From: Arthrobacter citreus
GTDB lineage: Bacteria; Actinomycetota; Actinomycetes; Actinomycetales; Micrococcaceae
Assembly (NCBI RefSeq): GCF_009192745.1
Contig: NZ_VTFV01000003.1
Location: forward strand, 124,001 to 188,000
Length of the DNA: 64,000 bases
Reading direction: 5' to 3'
The notes under the pieces were generated by a model. The model was not told where the DNA came from. It made no database searches and was given only the letters and a program-made list of their open reading frames with translations. The translations under genes were made by a program, and so were the position numbers. The first letter of the stretch is position 1; each line of letters starts with the position of its first letter. Of this stretch, positions 1-11,133 are shown in pieces.

Positions 1-917
1 TCTTCGACGAAGACACCCAGGCCTTCGATGTGCTCTACACCTGCCTCGAAGCGCTCTGCAGGGTGGCAGCACCTCTGCTTCCCCTGGTCTCCGAGGAGAT
101 CTGGCGCGGCCTGACCGGTGGGCGCTCCGTACACCTGACGGACTGGCCCGAAGCCGGCGCCTTCCCGCGGGATCCGGACCTGGTGGCCCGTATGGACCTG
201 ACCCGGAAGATCGCCTCCGTTGGTTCCTCGCTTCGCAAGGCCGCCAACCTCCGCGTGCGGCTGCCGCTCGCGGGCATGACCGTGGTGGCTCCGGACGCAG
301 AGGCGCTCGAAGGCCACTTCGCGGCAATCATCGCCGATGAACTGAACCTCAAGTCCGTCCGTCTTGTTGATGCAGGTGCCGCGGATCCCGCGGAGTTCGG
401 CATCACGCAGAAGCTCGTCGTCAACGCCCGCGCAGCGGGTCCGCGCCTGGGCAAGAACGTCCAGACGGCCATCAAGGCCTCGAAGTCAGGGGACTGGTCC
501 GTAGCGGAAGACGGCACGGTGACTGCCGGCGGCCTGGAACTCCAGGAGCACGAGTACACACTGGAAACCGTGGTGGAGTCCGGAGAGGGCGAATCCTCCA
601 AGGCAGTGGCAGTGCTGCCCGGAGGGGGCTTCCTGGTCCTGGACACGGAGGTTACCCCGGAGCTGGCGGCCGAAGGCACCGCACGTGACGCCATCCGCGC
701 CATCCAGCAGGCGCGCCGCGACGCAGACCTGCACATCAGCGACCGGATCCGCACCACCATCTCCACAACGGAGGACGACGCGGCCGCGCTGGAAGCCAAC
801 GTCAGCCTCATCAAGGCCGAGACGCTTACGGGGGAGCTGGTTGTTGTCGGCGACCTGGCGGTCAAGGACAACGACAAGGACACCGACAAGTACATCGTCA
901 CCGTGGAGAAGATCTGA
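1..917 (+). CDS. ileS: Isoleucyl-tRNA synthetase, C-terminal part (5' end outside window)
   Basis: Partial gene: the reading frame is open from base 3 and about 304 residues are visible. The fragment starts inside the anticodon-binding domain (SEEIWRGLTGG, then SVHLTDWPEA) and runs through the C-terminal extension that helps recognise tRNA-Ile. The catalytic HIGH and KMSKS parts lie upstream of the window. The enzyme charges tRNA-Ile in the cytoplasm. The stop codon shares one base with the folC start (TGATG), so the two are probably translationally coupled. The ileS-folC-ndk order is common in actinobacteria. Confidence 0.95.
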   Translation, partial: FDEDTQAFDVLYTCLEALCRVAAPLLPLVSEEIWRGLTGGRSVHLTDWPEAGAFPRDPDLVARMDLTRKIASVGSSLRKAANLRVRLPLAGMTVVAPDAEALEGHFAAIIADELNLKSVRLVDAGAADPAEFGITQKLVVNARAAGPRLGKNVQTAIKASKSGDWSVAEDGTVTAGGLELQEHEYTLETVVESGEGESSKAVAVLPGGGFLVLDTEVTPELAAEGTARDAIRAIQQARRDADLHISDRIRTTISTTEDDAAALEANVSLIKAETLTGELVVVGDLAVKDNDKDTDKYIVTVEKI

Positions 918-2296
918 TGAGCACTGAAGACACCCCGTCGGGCTCCATTGACGGTTTCTCCGTGGAAAGCGTCTACGCTGAGCTGCTCAGCCGCGCCCCG
1001 GAAAACAAGATGGAGCCGCGCATGGCTCCGCTGTTCCGGGCCATGGAGATCCTGGGCGAGCCCAACAAGGCGTTCCCGATCATCCACATCACCGGAACCA
1101 ACGGCAAAACCTCGACGGCGCGGCTGATCGAGGGCGGCCTGCGCGCCTACGGGCTGCGCACGGGCCGCTACACCAGCCCGCACCTGAGCAAGGTCACCGA
1201 ACGCATCAGCATTGACGGCGAACCGGTGGCGGATGAGACCTTCGTGCGGATCTGGGACGAAATCCGTCCTTATCTTGCAATGGTCGACGCCGAACTGGAC
1301 GCCGCCGGTGAGCCCCGCCTGACGTACTTCGAGTGCGTCACGATCCTGGCGTTCGCGGTCTTCGCGGACGAACCTGTGGACGTGGCCGTGATCGAAGTAG
1401 GGCTCGGCGGCATCACCGATGCCACCAACGTGGGTGACGGCGCAGTCTCCGTGGTGACCCCGATTTCCCTGGACCACACGGAGCTCCTCGGCGACGACGT
1501 TGCAGACATCGCCCTGGAGAAGGCCGGCATCATCAAGGAAAACGGGTTCCTGGTCAGTGCGGCGCAGCCGGTGGAAGCTGCCCAGGTGCTCCTGGAAAAG
1601 GCGAACGAGGCCGGCGTGCCGTTCCGCTTCGAGGGCATCGAGTTCGGCGTCGCATCCCGGACCATGGCAGTCGGCGGACAAATGGTGACCGTGGACGGAC
1701 TCGCTGGACGCTACGAGGACCTGCTGGTTCCCCTGCACGGCGAACACCAGGCGCAGAACGCCGCAGTTGCCGTCGCCGCGCTGGAAGCCTTCATTGGCGG
1801 CGGCAGCAAGGAACTCGACGTCGAACTGCTGCGCACCGGGTTCCAGACCGTCACGTCTCCCGGACGCCTGGAAGTAGTCCGCACCGCGCCGACGATCATC
1901 GTGGACGCCGCGCACAACCCTGCCGGCGCCAAGGCCAGCGCCCAGGCAGTGCTTGAATCCTTTAACCTGTCCTCGCTGGTACTGGTGGTGGGGATCCTGG
2001 CGGAAAAGGACGCCGTCGGCATCCTCGCCGAACTGCGTGAGGTGCTCGGGGACATCGTCACCGGCATCTGCCTCACCCAGTCCAGCTCGCCGCGGGCCAT
2101 CCCGGCGGATGAACTGGTTCAGGACGCCGTGGATGCCGGGTTCGCCGACGAGGACATCCAGGTGGAACAGGGCCTGGACAATGCGATCGAATGGGCTGTG
2201 GCCAAGGCAGAGGAAAACAACGACCTCGCCGGGGGAGTGCTCGTCATCGGTTCCATCACGGTGGTCGCGGAAGCGCGCACCCTTCTCGGAAAGTAA
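917..2296 (+). CDS. folC: Bifunctional dihydrofolate synthase / folylpolyglutamate synthase
   Basis: 459 aa, normal family length. FolC adds glutamate to dihydropteroate and extends the polyglutamate tail of folates, using ATP. The Mur-ligase-type P-loop HITGTNGKTS is at about residues 57-66, and YTSPHLSKVTERI follows as the folate-binding Omega-loop region. The family motif with GLGGITDATN is near residue 160, and DAAHNPAGAKA near 330 marks the C-terminal glutamate ligase domain. The start overlaps the ileS stop by one base. The small DUF4233 gene follows after 4 nt, so all three are probably on one transcript. Confidence 0.95.
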   Translation: MSTEDTPSGSIDGFSVESVYAELLSRAPENKMEPRMAPLFRAMEILGEPNKAFPIIHITGTNGKTSTARLIEGGLRAYGLRTGRYTSPHLSKVTERISIDGEPVADETFVRIWDEIRPYLAMVDAELDAAGEPRLTYFECVTILAFAVFADEPVDVAVIEVGLGGITDATNVGDGAVSVVTPISLDHTELLGDDVADIALEKAGIIKENGFLVSAAQPVEAAQVLLEKANEAGVPFRFEGIEFGVASRTMAVGGQMVTVDGLAGRYEDLLVPLHGEHQAQNAAVAVAALEAFIGGGSKELDVELLRTGFQTVTSPGRLEVVRTAPTIIVDAAHNPAGAKASAQAVLESFNLSSLVLVVGILAEKDAVGILAELREVLGDIVTGICLTQSSSPRAIPADELVQDAVDAGFADEDIQVEQGLDNAIEWAVAKAEENNDLAGGVLVIGSITVVAEARTLLGK

Positions 2297-2300
2297 GCAC

Positions 2301-2753
2301 ATGGCACGTATGACCAAGGCCCAGCGCGAATGGCGCCCGGGCATGCCCAAGAAGCGCCGCTCCATCCGGGTGATGTTTGCATCCACGGTCCTGAGCCTGG
2401 AAGCGTTTGTGGTGCTCTTCGGAACCCTGGCCATCTTCGGCCTGCAGCGGGACCGGGTTGAACCTCTGGTGATCCTGGCCGGCGGAATTCTCCTCGCGGT
2501 CGCGCTGATCGTCGCCTGCGCGTTCCTGTCCAAGCCGGCAGGTCCCTGGATCGGCTGGATCCTGCAGCTGTGCATCATCGCCACGGGTTTCCTGGAACCC
2601 ATGATGTTCCTGGTGGGCGCTCTCTTCGCGGGGACATGGTGGTATGCGCTGCGTGCCGGAGCCCGTCTTGACCGGGAAAACCGGCAGCGGGACGCGGAAC
2701 AGGCGCAGTGGGAAGCCACCCAATCGACGGAAACCGGCGAAGCCAGCAGTTAG
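2301..2753 (+). CDS. DUF4233 family small membrane protein
   Basis: 150 aa. After a basic N-terminus (REWRPGMPKKRRS) come about four hydrophobic segments between residues 24 and 120, then a charged, Glu/Ser-rich cytoplasmic tail. The ATG at 2301 was chosen because it starts 4 nt after the folC stop and gives the full basic N-terminus; the frame stays open upstream only inside folC. Genes of this family sit between folC and ndk in many actinobacteria, which is the basis for the assignment. No biochemical function is known. Confidence 0.88.
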   Translation: MARMTKAQREWRPGMPKKRRSIRVMFASTVLSLEAFVVLFGTLAIFGLQRDRVEPLVILAGGILLAVALIVACAFLSKPAGPWIGWILQLCIIATGFLEPMMFLVGALFAGTWWYALRAGARLDRENRQRDAEQAQWEATQSTETGEASS

Positions 2754-2805
2754 GCTTATGAACAGCTGAACCGCATCACCCCCAACCTCCAAGGAGAAAC
2801 CAAGC

Positions 2806-3225
2806 GTGAGCACCGAGCGCACTCTCGTCCTGATCAAGCCCGACGGCGTCAAGCGGAACCTGACCGGCACCATCCTGGGCCGCATCGAAGCCAAGGGCTA
2901 CGTCCTTGCTGAACTCAAGAAGATGAACGCCACCCGGGAACTGCTCGAGGAGCACTACGCAGAACACGTAGGCAAGCCGTTCTATGAGCCGCTCGTGGAG
3001 TTCATGCTCAGCGGACCGGTTGTTGCAGCCGTCTTTGAAGGCCAGCGCGTTATTGAAGGCTTCCGCTCACTCGCGGGCGCTACCGAACCCACCACCGCAG
3101 CACCCGGGACAATCCGCGGCGACTTCGGCCGCGACTGGGGCACCAAGGTCCAGCAGAACCTGGTCCACGGATCGGATTCCGCTGAGTCCGCCGAACGCGA
3201 GATCGGCATCTGGTTCGGCAAGTAG
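2806..3225 (+). CDS. ndk: Nucleoside diphosphate kinase
   Basis: 139 aa, full length. It transfers the gamma-phosphate of ATP to nucleoside diphosphates through a phospho-histidine. The N-terminal TLVLIKPDGVKR is the nucleotide-binding signature, and NLVHGSDS near residues 118-125 contains the catalytic His (about H121). GTG start with a good ribosome binding site, AAGGAG at 2791-2796. It is probably the last gene of the ileS-folC transcript, because a strong hairpin follows 25 nt after the stop. Confidence 0.97.
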   Translation: MSTERTLVLIKPDGVKRNLTGTILGRIEAKGYVLAELKKMNATRELLEEHYAEHVGKPFYEPLVEFMLSGPVVAAVFEGQRVIEGFRSLAGATEPTTAAPGTIRGDFGRDWGTKVQQNLVHGSDSAESAEREIGIWFGK

Positions 3226-3250
3226 CCCACCGGATCCGCAGCAGGTCCAC

Positions 3251-3285
3251 AGGAGGCCGGCACCCGCCACGGGTGCCGGCCTCCT
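3251..3285 (+). terminator. GC-rich hairpin after ndk
   Basis: Perfect 15-bp inverted repeat (3251-3265 with 3271-3285) around a 5-nt loop. There is no long T-tract, as is usual for actinobacterial terminators. It separates ndk from a gene with its own probable leaderless promoter. Confidence 0.75.
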
Positions 3286-3319
3286 GTACATTCGGGGCGG
3301 GCTGGCTAGGCTGGGGCCC

Positions 3320-3961
3320 ATGGCACTCATCCACAAGGCAGACCTGAGACCGACAAAAATGGAACTGATCTCCACCTGGCTTCCCACGGTGCCCTGGTTT
3401 ACCGGCGCGGGCGGCGCCGGGGGCCGGGCGGAGCCGCTGGCCGCGTACCGGTTCGACGATCCCGCGGGCCAGGTAGGCATGGAGACGCATATCGTGCGCA
3501 GCGGGGACCTCACCGTGCAGGTTCCGCTGACCTACCGCGCTGACCCGCTGGAAGGCGGGGACGGATACCTGGTAGGCACCATGGAACACTCGGTCCTGGG
3601 CCGCCGCTGGGTTTATGACGGGTGCGGAGATCCGGTTTACGTCAGTGCCTTCGCTGCGGCGGTGCTCGACGGCGTGGGCCAGGCCCCGCTCTATGTCGAG
3701 GAAGACGGCGTGCGCCGTGAACTGCCCCAGTCAATGGAGCTTGAAACCAGCGGTATGCCCGACGGCGAAGAGCTCGTGGAAGCACCCGAACGGGAACCGG
3801 CAGGATGGACAGCCACCCTGATGCACCGGGACGGCTGGGAACTGTCCCTGGTCAGGGTGCTTGACCTGGGCGGACGGGCCGCGCCGCCGCCTTCGCTGGT
3901 GGGCACATGGGAGGGGCAGCGCGAACCCGCCGTACTCGGCTGGGCCCTGCCGCTGGGGTGA
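3320..3961 (+). CDS. Maltokinase N-terminal-cap-like protein
   Basis: 213 aa. The start region MALIHKADLRPTKMELI followed by TWLPTVPW resembles the N-terminal cap domain of mycobacterial maltokinase and related stand-alone proteins, but there is no kinase domain, so it is not expected to phosphorylate maltose. The middle (VPLTYRADPLEGGDGYLVGTM, here split) fits the cap beta-sheet fold. The ATG at 3320 has TAGGCT at 3307-3312, exactly 7 nt upstream, which indicates a leaderless mRNA; the longer open frame upstream lies in the ndk terminator region. Function unknown. Confidence 0.72.
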   Translation: MALIHKADLRPTKMELISTWLPTVPWFTGAGGAGGRAEPLAAYRFDDPAGQVGMETHIVRSGDLTVQVPLTYRADPLEGGDGYLVGTMEHSVLGRRWVYDGCGDPVYVSAFAAAVLDGVGQAPLYVEEDGVRRELPQSMELETSGMPDGEELVEAPEREPAGWTATLMHRDGWELSLVRVLDLGGRAAPPPSLVGTWEGQREPAVLGWALPLG

Positions 3962-3986
3962 GGGGCCGCCTGGGCTGAGGGCCCGG

Positions 3987-4637
3987 CTAGCTGCCCAGGA
4001 AGGAATTCATGAAGCGGAAGAAGATCGAGGCGGCGGTCGCGACCCAAAGCAGCGCCGTGATGGCCCACGCCCACTCCGAGACGAACCTGACAAGGCCCGC
4101 CGGTGCCGGAATCACGCCGTGCGCCAGGTTGCGTACCGTGGTGAAGACGAAAAGCGGGATCATGGCCGTCCACACGACAATGCAGTAGATGCACAGCACG
4201 TAGATGTCGAACAGCGCCTGGCTCCAGAGCCAGACCACGAACACCATGCCCAGCGTGACGCCGGCCTGCACGGCGGCCCAGTACCAGCGGCTGAACCTGG
4301 CGCCGGCGAGCATGGACATGGCGACGGTAATCATGACGGCAAAGGCCACGATTCCGATCAGCGGGTTCGGGAAGCCGAAGAGGGCAGCCTGCCAGGTCTG
4401 GAAGACGGTTCCGCAGGAAACCCACGGACTGATGTCGCAGCTAGTAATGTAGGTGGAGTCGGCATAGACCCGCAGGCGCTCGATGACCAGAATTGCCGAG
4501 CCCAGCCAGCCGACTGTCGACGTGATGAGAACCAGCCACGCGAAGGGCTTCTGCCGAACCGAACGGGTAAGTCCTGCTTCGCCGTCCCTCCCGCCCAGAG
4601 TGGCTCCGCTGGTGGTGCTGGTGGAACTGGAAGGCAC
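3987..4637 (-). CDS. Vitamin K epoxide reductase (VKOR) family membrane protein
   Basis: 216 aa with a Ser/Thr-rich N-terminus and about five membrane segments. Bacterial VKOR proteins reoxidise DsbA-like proteins and pass the electrons to quinone, supporting disulfide formation outside the cell. The active-site pair CIYC is at residues 149-152, and the loop cysteines C67 and C75 (SCDISPWVSC) are the expected shuttle pair. No thioredoxin domain is fused and no DsbA gene is adjacent. It is divergent from rne across a 422-bp gap. Confidence 0.9.
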   Translation of the reverse strand: MPSSSTSTTSGATLGGRDGEAGLTRSVRQKPFAWLVLITSTVGWLGSAILVIERLRVYADSTYITSCDISPWVSCGTVFQTWQAALFGFPNPLIGIVAFAVMITVAMSMLAGARFSRWYWAAVQAGVTLGMVFVVWLWSQALFDIYVLCIYCIVVWTAMIPLFVFTTVRNLAHGVIPAPAGLVRFVSEWAWAITALLWVATAASIFFRFMNSFLGS

Positions 4638-5059
4638 GCGCTGCTCCTTTTGCCGGGTATCGGTGGTCCGATTCTATGTGGTTGCTAGAGCCTATTTGAC
4701 CTGCGTGTGAGATAATGGCTGTGGCTGGTGTCGGATCCACATTCCGTCACCGGTCCAGCGACAGGCTTCCGGTGCTGTTGGCGATGCTTCCCAAGAAGGA
4801 ATGCCCATCAATCCGGATGGGGCAGGGGAATCCGCCGAACAGCCCTACCACAGCCCAAACGCCTAGCCGTTCCGAGCAGGTAGCAGGAAAAGCGCCGCTG
4901 GTCTTGCAAGTGATGCCGCGCCCTCACGATGGTGCGACCTTGGGAGACATTTAGACGACTTCCGGCTGGCGCAGGCTCCGATGCCCCCGCACAGCCGATA
5001 CATTGCCCTCCGGGCATTGGAATGTGGCCAGTGCCGCGGGGGCCGGAGCATAGCTGTAT
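4638..5059 (+). other. 422-bp intergenic region, probable long rne leader
   Basis: No convincing gene. GATAAT at 4711-4716, preceded by TG at 4708-4709, forms an extended -10 candidate. A transcript from there would give RNase E/G a 5' leader of about 340 nt. Short GC-rich hairpins are present, for example around 4802-4824 and 5008-5022 (GCCC/GGGC). A long leader would fit RNase E-type autoregulation, but that is inference. An in-frame TAG at 5051-5053 shows that rne cannot start further upstream. Confidence 0.45.
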
Positions 5060-8000
5060 ATGAATACTGACCGCACAACAGAAGAAGCAGTCGATCCAGC
5101 CGCGGAGGTCCAGGTGGCTGCTGAGCCAACGCCGGCTGCCGCAGGGGCCTCGGAGACTGAAGCGCCGGCCAAAACTCCGGCGAAGCGGGCCCCGCGTGCC
5201 CGCCGGAAGGTTGCAGCCGCGGAAGCACCCGCAGACGACGCCCAGGAGCCGGCTCTGATCCAGACCACGGCAGAGCAGGAATCCGGCGAAGCAGCCGCTT
5301 CGGAGCCGGCGGCAAAGCCGAAGCGCACGCGTGCTCCCCGCCGCAAAGCCGCTGCAGAGCCGAAGGCCGAAGAAATCCCGGCCGCAGGGGCCGAATCCAC
5401 GGAAGCTGTTCCGTCCGCTGCGGAAACGCCCGCCGAAGCACCCGCGGCTGAGGCGCCCGCCAAGACCGTCCGGCGGCGCCGCGTGTCCGCGAAGAAGACT
5501 GCTCCCGAGGCCGCGGATGCCGCTGCAGGCACCGAAGCCGTTGTCCCGGAGGAAGCCGCGGCCGAAACAGCCCCCGTTGAAGCAGCTGAAGGCGTTGAAG
5601 CAGCAGAACCTGCACCCGCGAAGACACGGACCCGCCGCCGCGCAACCGCCAAGGCCGGATCTGCCGTTGCTGCAGAAGCGCCTGATTCCACTGAGGCCAA
5701 GGCCGAAGCAAACGAGTCAGGGCAGGACTCCCCGGCGGAGACCACGGAGGGCACCAAGCCCGTCCAGGCCTCCGTCCTTGACCCGTTCGCCATTCCTGAA
5801 TCTCCCACCTCCGTGCTCTTCCACGCCCCGGACCTGACTGCGGTCCAGGCACTTGCCGCTGCGGCGGCCGCCGCCGAAAGTGATGAAGACGAAGAGTCCG
5901 AGGACGAAGGGCGGGATTCAAACCGTTCGCGCCGCAGCCGCCGCCGGAGCCGCGGACGCACCCGCAGCGAAGGGGAAGCGGCCACCGAAGGAGAGAGCGC
6001 CGAGTCCGGTGACTCCGGGGATGAGAACACAGAGGGCGTGACCTCGCGCCGCCGCCGCCGGCGCCGCCGCGGAGACGCAGACCTTGAACTGACCGGCGGA
6101 TCAGACGATGATCCGCCCAACACCGTCACCCGTGTCCGCGCCCCCCGGGCGCATGCAGAGGCCCCGGTGAACGACCGTGTGACTTCTGTGAAGGGCTCCA
6201 CCCGCCTGGAGGCCAAGAAGCAGCGCCGTCGTGAATCCCGCGAGTCCGGCCGGCGCCGCCACGTCATCACCGAGGCAGAGTTCCTGGCCCGCCGCGAGTC
6301 CGTGGACCGGCAGATGATCGTCCGCCAGCGCGATGACAGGATCCAGATCGGCGTCCTCGAGGACGGCGTCCTGGCTGAGCACTTCGTCTCCAACACGCAG
6401 CAGGATTCCCTGATCGGCAACGTCTACGTCGGCAAGGTCCAGAACGTGCTGCCCAGCATGGAAGCAGCGTTCGTTGACATTGGCCGCGGCCGCAACGCCG
6501 TGCTGTACGCCGGCGAAGTCAACTGGGATGCCGCCGGCCTGGACGGTCAGCCGCGCCGTATCGAACTTGCACTGAAATCGGGGGACTCGGTCCTGGTCCA
6601 GGTCACCAAGGACCCGGTTGGCCACAAGGGTGCCCGCCTGACCAGCCAGATCTCGCTTCCCGGCCGCTACCTGGTGTACGTGCCCGGCGGCTCCATGACC
6701 GGCATCTCACGCAAGCTTCCGGACGTGGAGCGCAACCGGCTCAAGAAGATCCTCAAGGACCACCTCCCGCAGAACGCCGGCGTCATTGTGCGCACGGCCG
6801 CTGAAGGTGCCTCGGAGGAAGAGCTGATGAATGACATCAACCGCCTCCGCGCGCAGTGGGAGAACATCGAGGCCAAGGCGAAGTCCACGAAGACCCTCCC
6901 GCCCGAACTGCTCTACGGCGAGCCCGACCTCACTATCAAGGTTGTCCGCGACGTCTTCAACGAAGACTTCTCCAAGCTGATCGTTTCCGGCGAGGAGGCC
7001 TGGGACACCATTGAGGCCTACGTCACCTACGTGGCTCCGGACCTGGTGGGCCGGCTGGAGAAGTGGACCAAGGGCGAGGACATCTTCGCGGCCAGCCGCA
7101 TCGACGAGCAGATCGCCAAGGCCCTGGACCGCAAGGTCTTCCTGCCATCCGGCGGCTCGCTGGTCATCGACCGCACCGAGGCCATGACAGTGGTGGACGT
7201 CAACACCGGCAAATTCACCGGCAGCGGCGGCAACCTCGAAGAGACCGTCACGAAGAACAACCTCGAAGCGGCCGAAGAAGTGGTCCGCCAGCTGCGCCTG
7301 CGGGACATTGGCGGCATCATCGTCATTGACTTCATCGACATGGTGCTCGAAGCCAACCGTGACCTTGTGCTGCGCCGTCTGGTCGAGTGCCTGGGCCGTG
7401 ACCGGACCAAGCACCAGGTTGCCGAGGTCACCTCGCTGGGCCTGGTACAGATGACGCGCAAGCGCATGGGAACGGGCCTGTTGGAAGTCTTCGGCGAAGA
7501 GTGTGAGCACTGCGCCGGCCGTGGCGTGATCACCCATGACATCCCCGTGGAGCACCGCCGCAGCACCAGCCACGCTGTCTCGGAGGACAACCACTCCCAG
7601 CACCTGAAGCAGGAGAAGGCTTCCCGCGGGGAACGGAAGCGCCGCAGCCGCGGCGGCAGCCAGAACCAGAACCAGAACCAGCAGCCTCCCGCTGCTCCGG
7701 TGGAACAGCCCAAGGTTGACGAGCCGCAGGCGGACGACGCCGAGCGCGCCGCCAAGGCCGAAGCCGCCCGGGCAGCACTGGCGACGATTGCGGCAGCTAC
7801 CGCAGCCGCCCACGATGCCGGCGCATCCTCCGATCAGGCGGAAAGCGACGTTTCGGAATCCTCCGCCGGGACCGGCAGCAGTGCCGGTGCAGAGGAAAAG
7901 CCCCTTATCCGGGAGCCAAAGGATGACGTACCGGCTGAGGCCGGCGCCGTCCTGCGCATCCAGGGGGAGACAGTCGTGGTTCCGCGCCGCGAACGCCGCC

Positions 8001-8383
8001 GCCCGGTCCGCCAGGACGTGCAGCTGACATTGGAGAGCCTCACCGAGGCGTTCAACGAGGTGTCTCCGAAATCGTCCGAACCGCAGGTCCGAACACCTGA
8101 GGAGAAGGACGAAGGCACCAGCGTGCCGGCAGCGGGCAACGGCAGCGAGAGCCGCCAGGGGAACGTGTCCGGGGTTGCTGAACCGGCCCGCCGGCCACGC
8201 CGCCGCCGGGCTGCCCGCAGCCCTCAGGGCTCGGCTGACGCACAGATCATCAAGGCAGGACCGGAAGACGCCTCCGGCGCCCAGGGCAGCAGCACCACGG
8301 CTGTGGCCGCTGCGCCCGCCCCGCGCGCAGAGACCTCCGCTCCGGTGATTCTCGGCGTCGGCGTTCCCGCGTCCGACCTCTAG
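5060..8383 (+). CDS. rne: Rne/Rng family ribonuclease (RNase E/G)
   Basis: 1107 aa. Endoribonuclease for mRNA decay and rRNA/tRNA processing. Residues 1-420 are disordered and rich in Ala, Pro, Glu and Arg, with acidic and Arg clusters (RRRRRRRRGDADLEL). The catalytic core starts near 425 with an S1 domain (VGKVQNVLPSMEAAFVDIG). The DNase-I-like subdomain near 705-760 carries VVDVNTGKFTGSG and IIVIDFIDM with the metal-binding aspartates. The zinc-link motif CEHCAGRG is near residue 816. The C-terminal 250 residues are again disordered and Arg-rich. Long disordered arms on both sides of the core are typical of high-GC Gram-positives. A strong terminator follows. Confidence 0.95.
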   Translation: MNTDRTTEEAVDPAAEVQVAAEPTPAAAGASETEAPAKTPAKRAPRARRKVAAAEAPADDAQEPALIQTTAEQESGEAAASEPAAKPKRTRAPRRKAAAEPKAEEIPAAGAESTEAVPSAAETPAEAPAAEAPAKTVRRRRVSAKKTAPEAADAAAGTEAVVPEEAAAETAPVEAAEGVEAAEPAPAKTRTRRRATAKAGSAVAAEAPDSTEAKAEANESGQDSPAETTEGTKPVQASVLDPFAIPESPTSVLFHAPDLTAVQALAAAAAAAESDEDEESEDEGRDSNRSRRSRRRSRGRTRSEGEAATEGESAESGDSGDENTEGVTSRRRRRRRRGDADLELTGGSDDDPPNTVTRVRAPRAHAEAPVNDRVTSVKGSTRLEAKKQRRRESRESGRRRHVITEAEFLARRESVDRQMIVRQRDDRIQIGVLEDGVLAEHFVSNTQQDSLIGNVYVGKVQNVLPSMEAAFVDIGRGRNAVLYAGEVNWDAAGLDGQPRRIELALKSGDSVLVQVTKDPVGHKGARLTSQISLPGRYLVYVPGGSMTGISRKLPDVERNRLKKILKDHLPQNAGVIVRTAAEGASEEELMNDINRLRAQWENIEAKAKSTKTLPPELLYGEPDLTIKVVRDVFNEDFSKLIVSGEEAWDTIEAYVTYVAPDLVGRLEKWTKGEDIFAASRIDEQIAKALDRKVFLPSGGSLVIDRTEAMTVVDVNTGKFTGSGGNLEETVTKNNLEAAEEVVRQLRLRDIGGIIVIDFIDMVLEANRDLVLRRLVECLGRDRTKHQVAEVTSLGLVQMTRKRMGTGLLEVFGEECEHCAGRGVITHDIPVEHRRSTSHAVSEDNHSQHLKQEKASRGERKRRSRGGSQNQNQNQQPPAAPVEQPKVDEPQADDAERAAKAEAARAALATIAAATAAAHDAGASSDQAESDVSESSAGTGSSAGAEEKPLIREPKDDVPAEAGAVLRIQGETVVVPRRERRRPVRQDVQLTLESLTEAFNEVSPKSSEPQVRTPEEKDEGTSVPAAGNGSESRQGNVSGVAEPARRPRRRRAARSPQGSADAQIIKAGPEDASGAQGSSTTAVAAAPAPRAETSAPVILGVGVPASDL

Positions 8384-8400
8384 CAGCACAAAGGCAACGC

Positions 8401-8437
8401 AGCACAGCTCCCGGCCGCACCGGCCGGGAGCTGTGCT
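8401..8437 (+). terminator. Strong intrinsic terminator after rne
   Basis: Perfect 17-bp inverted repeat (8401-8417 with 8421-8437) around a CAC triloop, 17 nt after the rne stop. It is followed by CTGCTT rather than a T-run. It isolates rne from rplU. Confidence 0.85.
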
Positions 8438-8507
8438 GCTTAACGGGTGCCCCAGCCTCCGCGTGGCCGGCCGGGGGAGGGGCCGGTCAGGCCCGGTCCG
8501 GGAGTGC

Positions 8508-8740
8508 TATAGAATGGTAGTAAGCGCAGTGACGTCCCCAGTACGGCCGGAGGATGGCACGCTGGACCTGCCGTGCATTTGCGGCATATGGGTCCCTTAG
8601 CGTAGCCTTGAACTTCGGTGCGAACGCCTTCTAAGCCGTTATTCGGTACAGGGCGTGACTGCATGGCGCAAGCCGGACACATAGTTGGTCCGGGGAAGTG
8701 CGCATCCAAGTATTAAACGTCGAGAGAAGTGAGTTCCCAA
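8508..8740 (+). promoter_or_regulatory. rplU promoter and about 220-nt structured leader
   Basis: TATAGAAT at 8508-8515 (hexamer TAGAAT at 8510-8515, or extended TGCTATAGA) is the best -10 in the 357-bp gap between rne and rplU. Transcription from here gives a long 5' leader. CCGGAC (8673-8678) pairs with GTCCGG (8688-8693) 50 nt before the start. A long leader is compatible with ribosomal-protein feedback control, but I do not recognise a described leader family. Confidence 0.5.
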
Positions 8741-9052
8741 GTGGTGTACGCGATTGTCCGCGCTGGCGGCCGCCAAGAAAAGGTTTCCGTCGGAGACCTC
8801 GTAACCCTGGACCGCGTCCCCGGTGGAGCCGGTAGCACCTTTGAGCTGCCTGCCCTGCTTTTGGTTGATGGCGACAAGGTCACCTCTGCCGCCAAGGACC
8901 TGGCCAAGGTTACGGTTACGGCAGAAGTTATCGAAAACTTCCGGGGTCCGAAGATTGTCATCCAGAAGTTCAAGAACAAGACCGGTTACAAGAAGCGTCA
9001 GGGCTACCGCTCCTCGCTGACCAAGGTCAAGGTCACCTCCATCAACTCCTGA
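8741..9052 (+). CDS. rplU: 50S ribosomal protein L21
   Basis: 103 aa. Large-subunit protein that binds 23S rRNA. It begins [19 protein letters not shown], and the C-terminal signature [15 protein letters not shown] is intact. The GTG at 8741 was chosen over the in-frame GTG at 8729 because GAGAGAAG (8722-8729) is a ribosome binding site only for the later codon, and the family starts at MVYAIV. rpmA follows after 93 nt, the usual rplU-rpmA pair; a small GGGACC/GGTCCC hairpin (9065-9080) lies between. Confidence 0.96.
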   Translation: MVYAIVRAGGRQEKVSVGDLVTLDRVPGGAGSTFELPALLLVDGDKVTSAAKDLAKVTVTAEVIENFRGPKIVIQKFKNKTGYKKRQGYRSSLTKVKVTSINS

Positions 9053-9145
9053 TTCCTAACGTCAGGGACCGCTTGGTCCCGGACCGCGGGAATTGTGCCC
9101 GCACCTAGGCATCAAAGTCAGTCATAGCAAAGGCAGGATTAGAAA

Positions 9146-11081
<1,936 letters not shown>

Positions 11082-11133
11082 TCGCTTCACAGACGCGCTG
11101 CCCGGGCGGGCTTGGGCATAGGCTGGTTCGGTC

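Noticed and set aside
35-2719. Very long minus-strand open frame opposite ileS, folC and the DUF4233 gene
   Set aside because: It lies antisense to three clear genes, has no recognisable motif, and results from the codon bias of the GC-rich genes on the other strand.
4951-6420. Ser/Ala-rich minus-strand frame opposite the N-terminal arm of RNase E/G
   Set aside because: Low-complexity antisense image of the Ala/Glu/Arg-rich disordered region; no start signal or motif.
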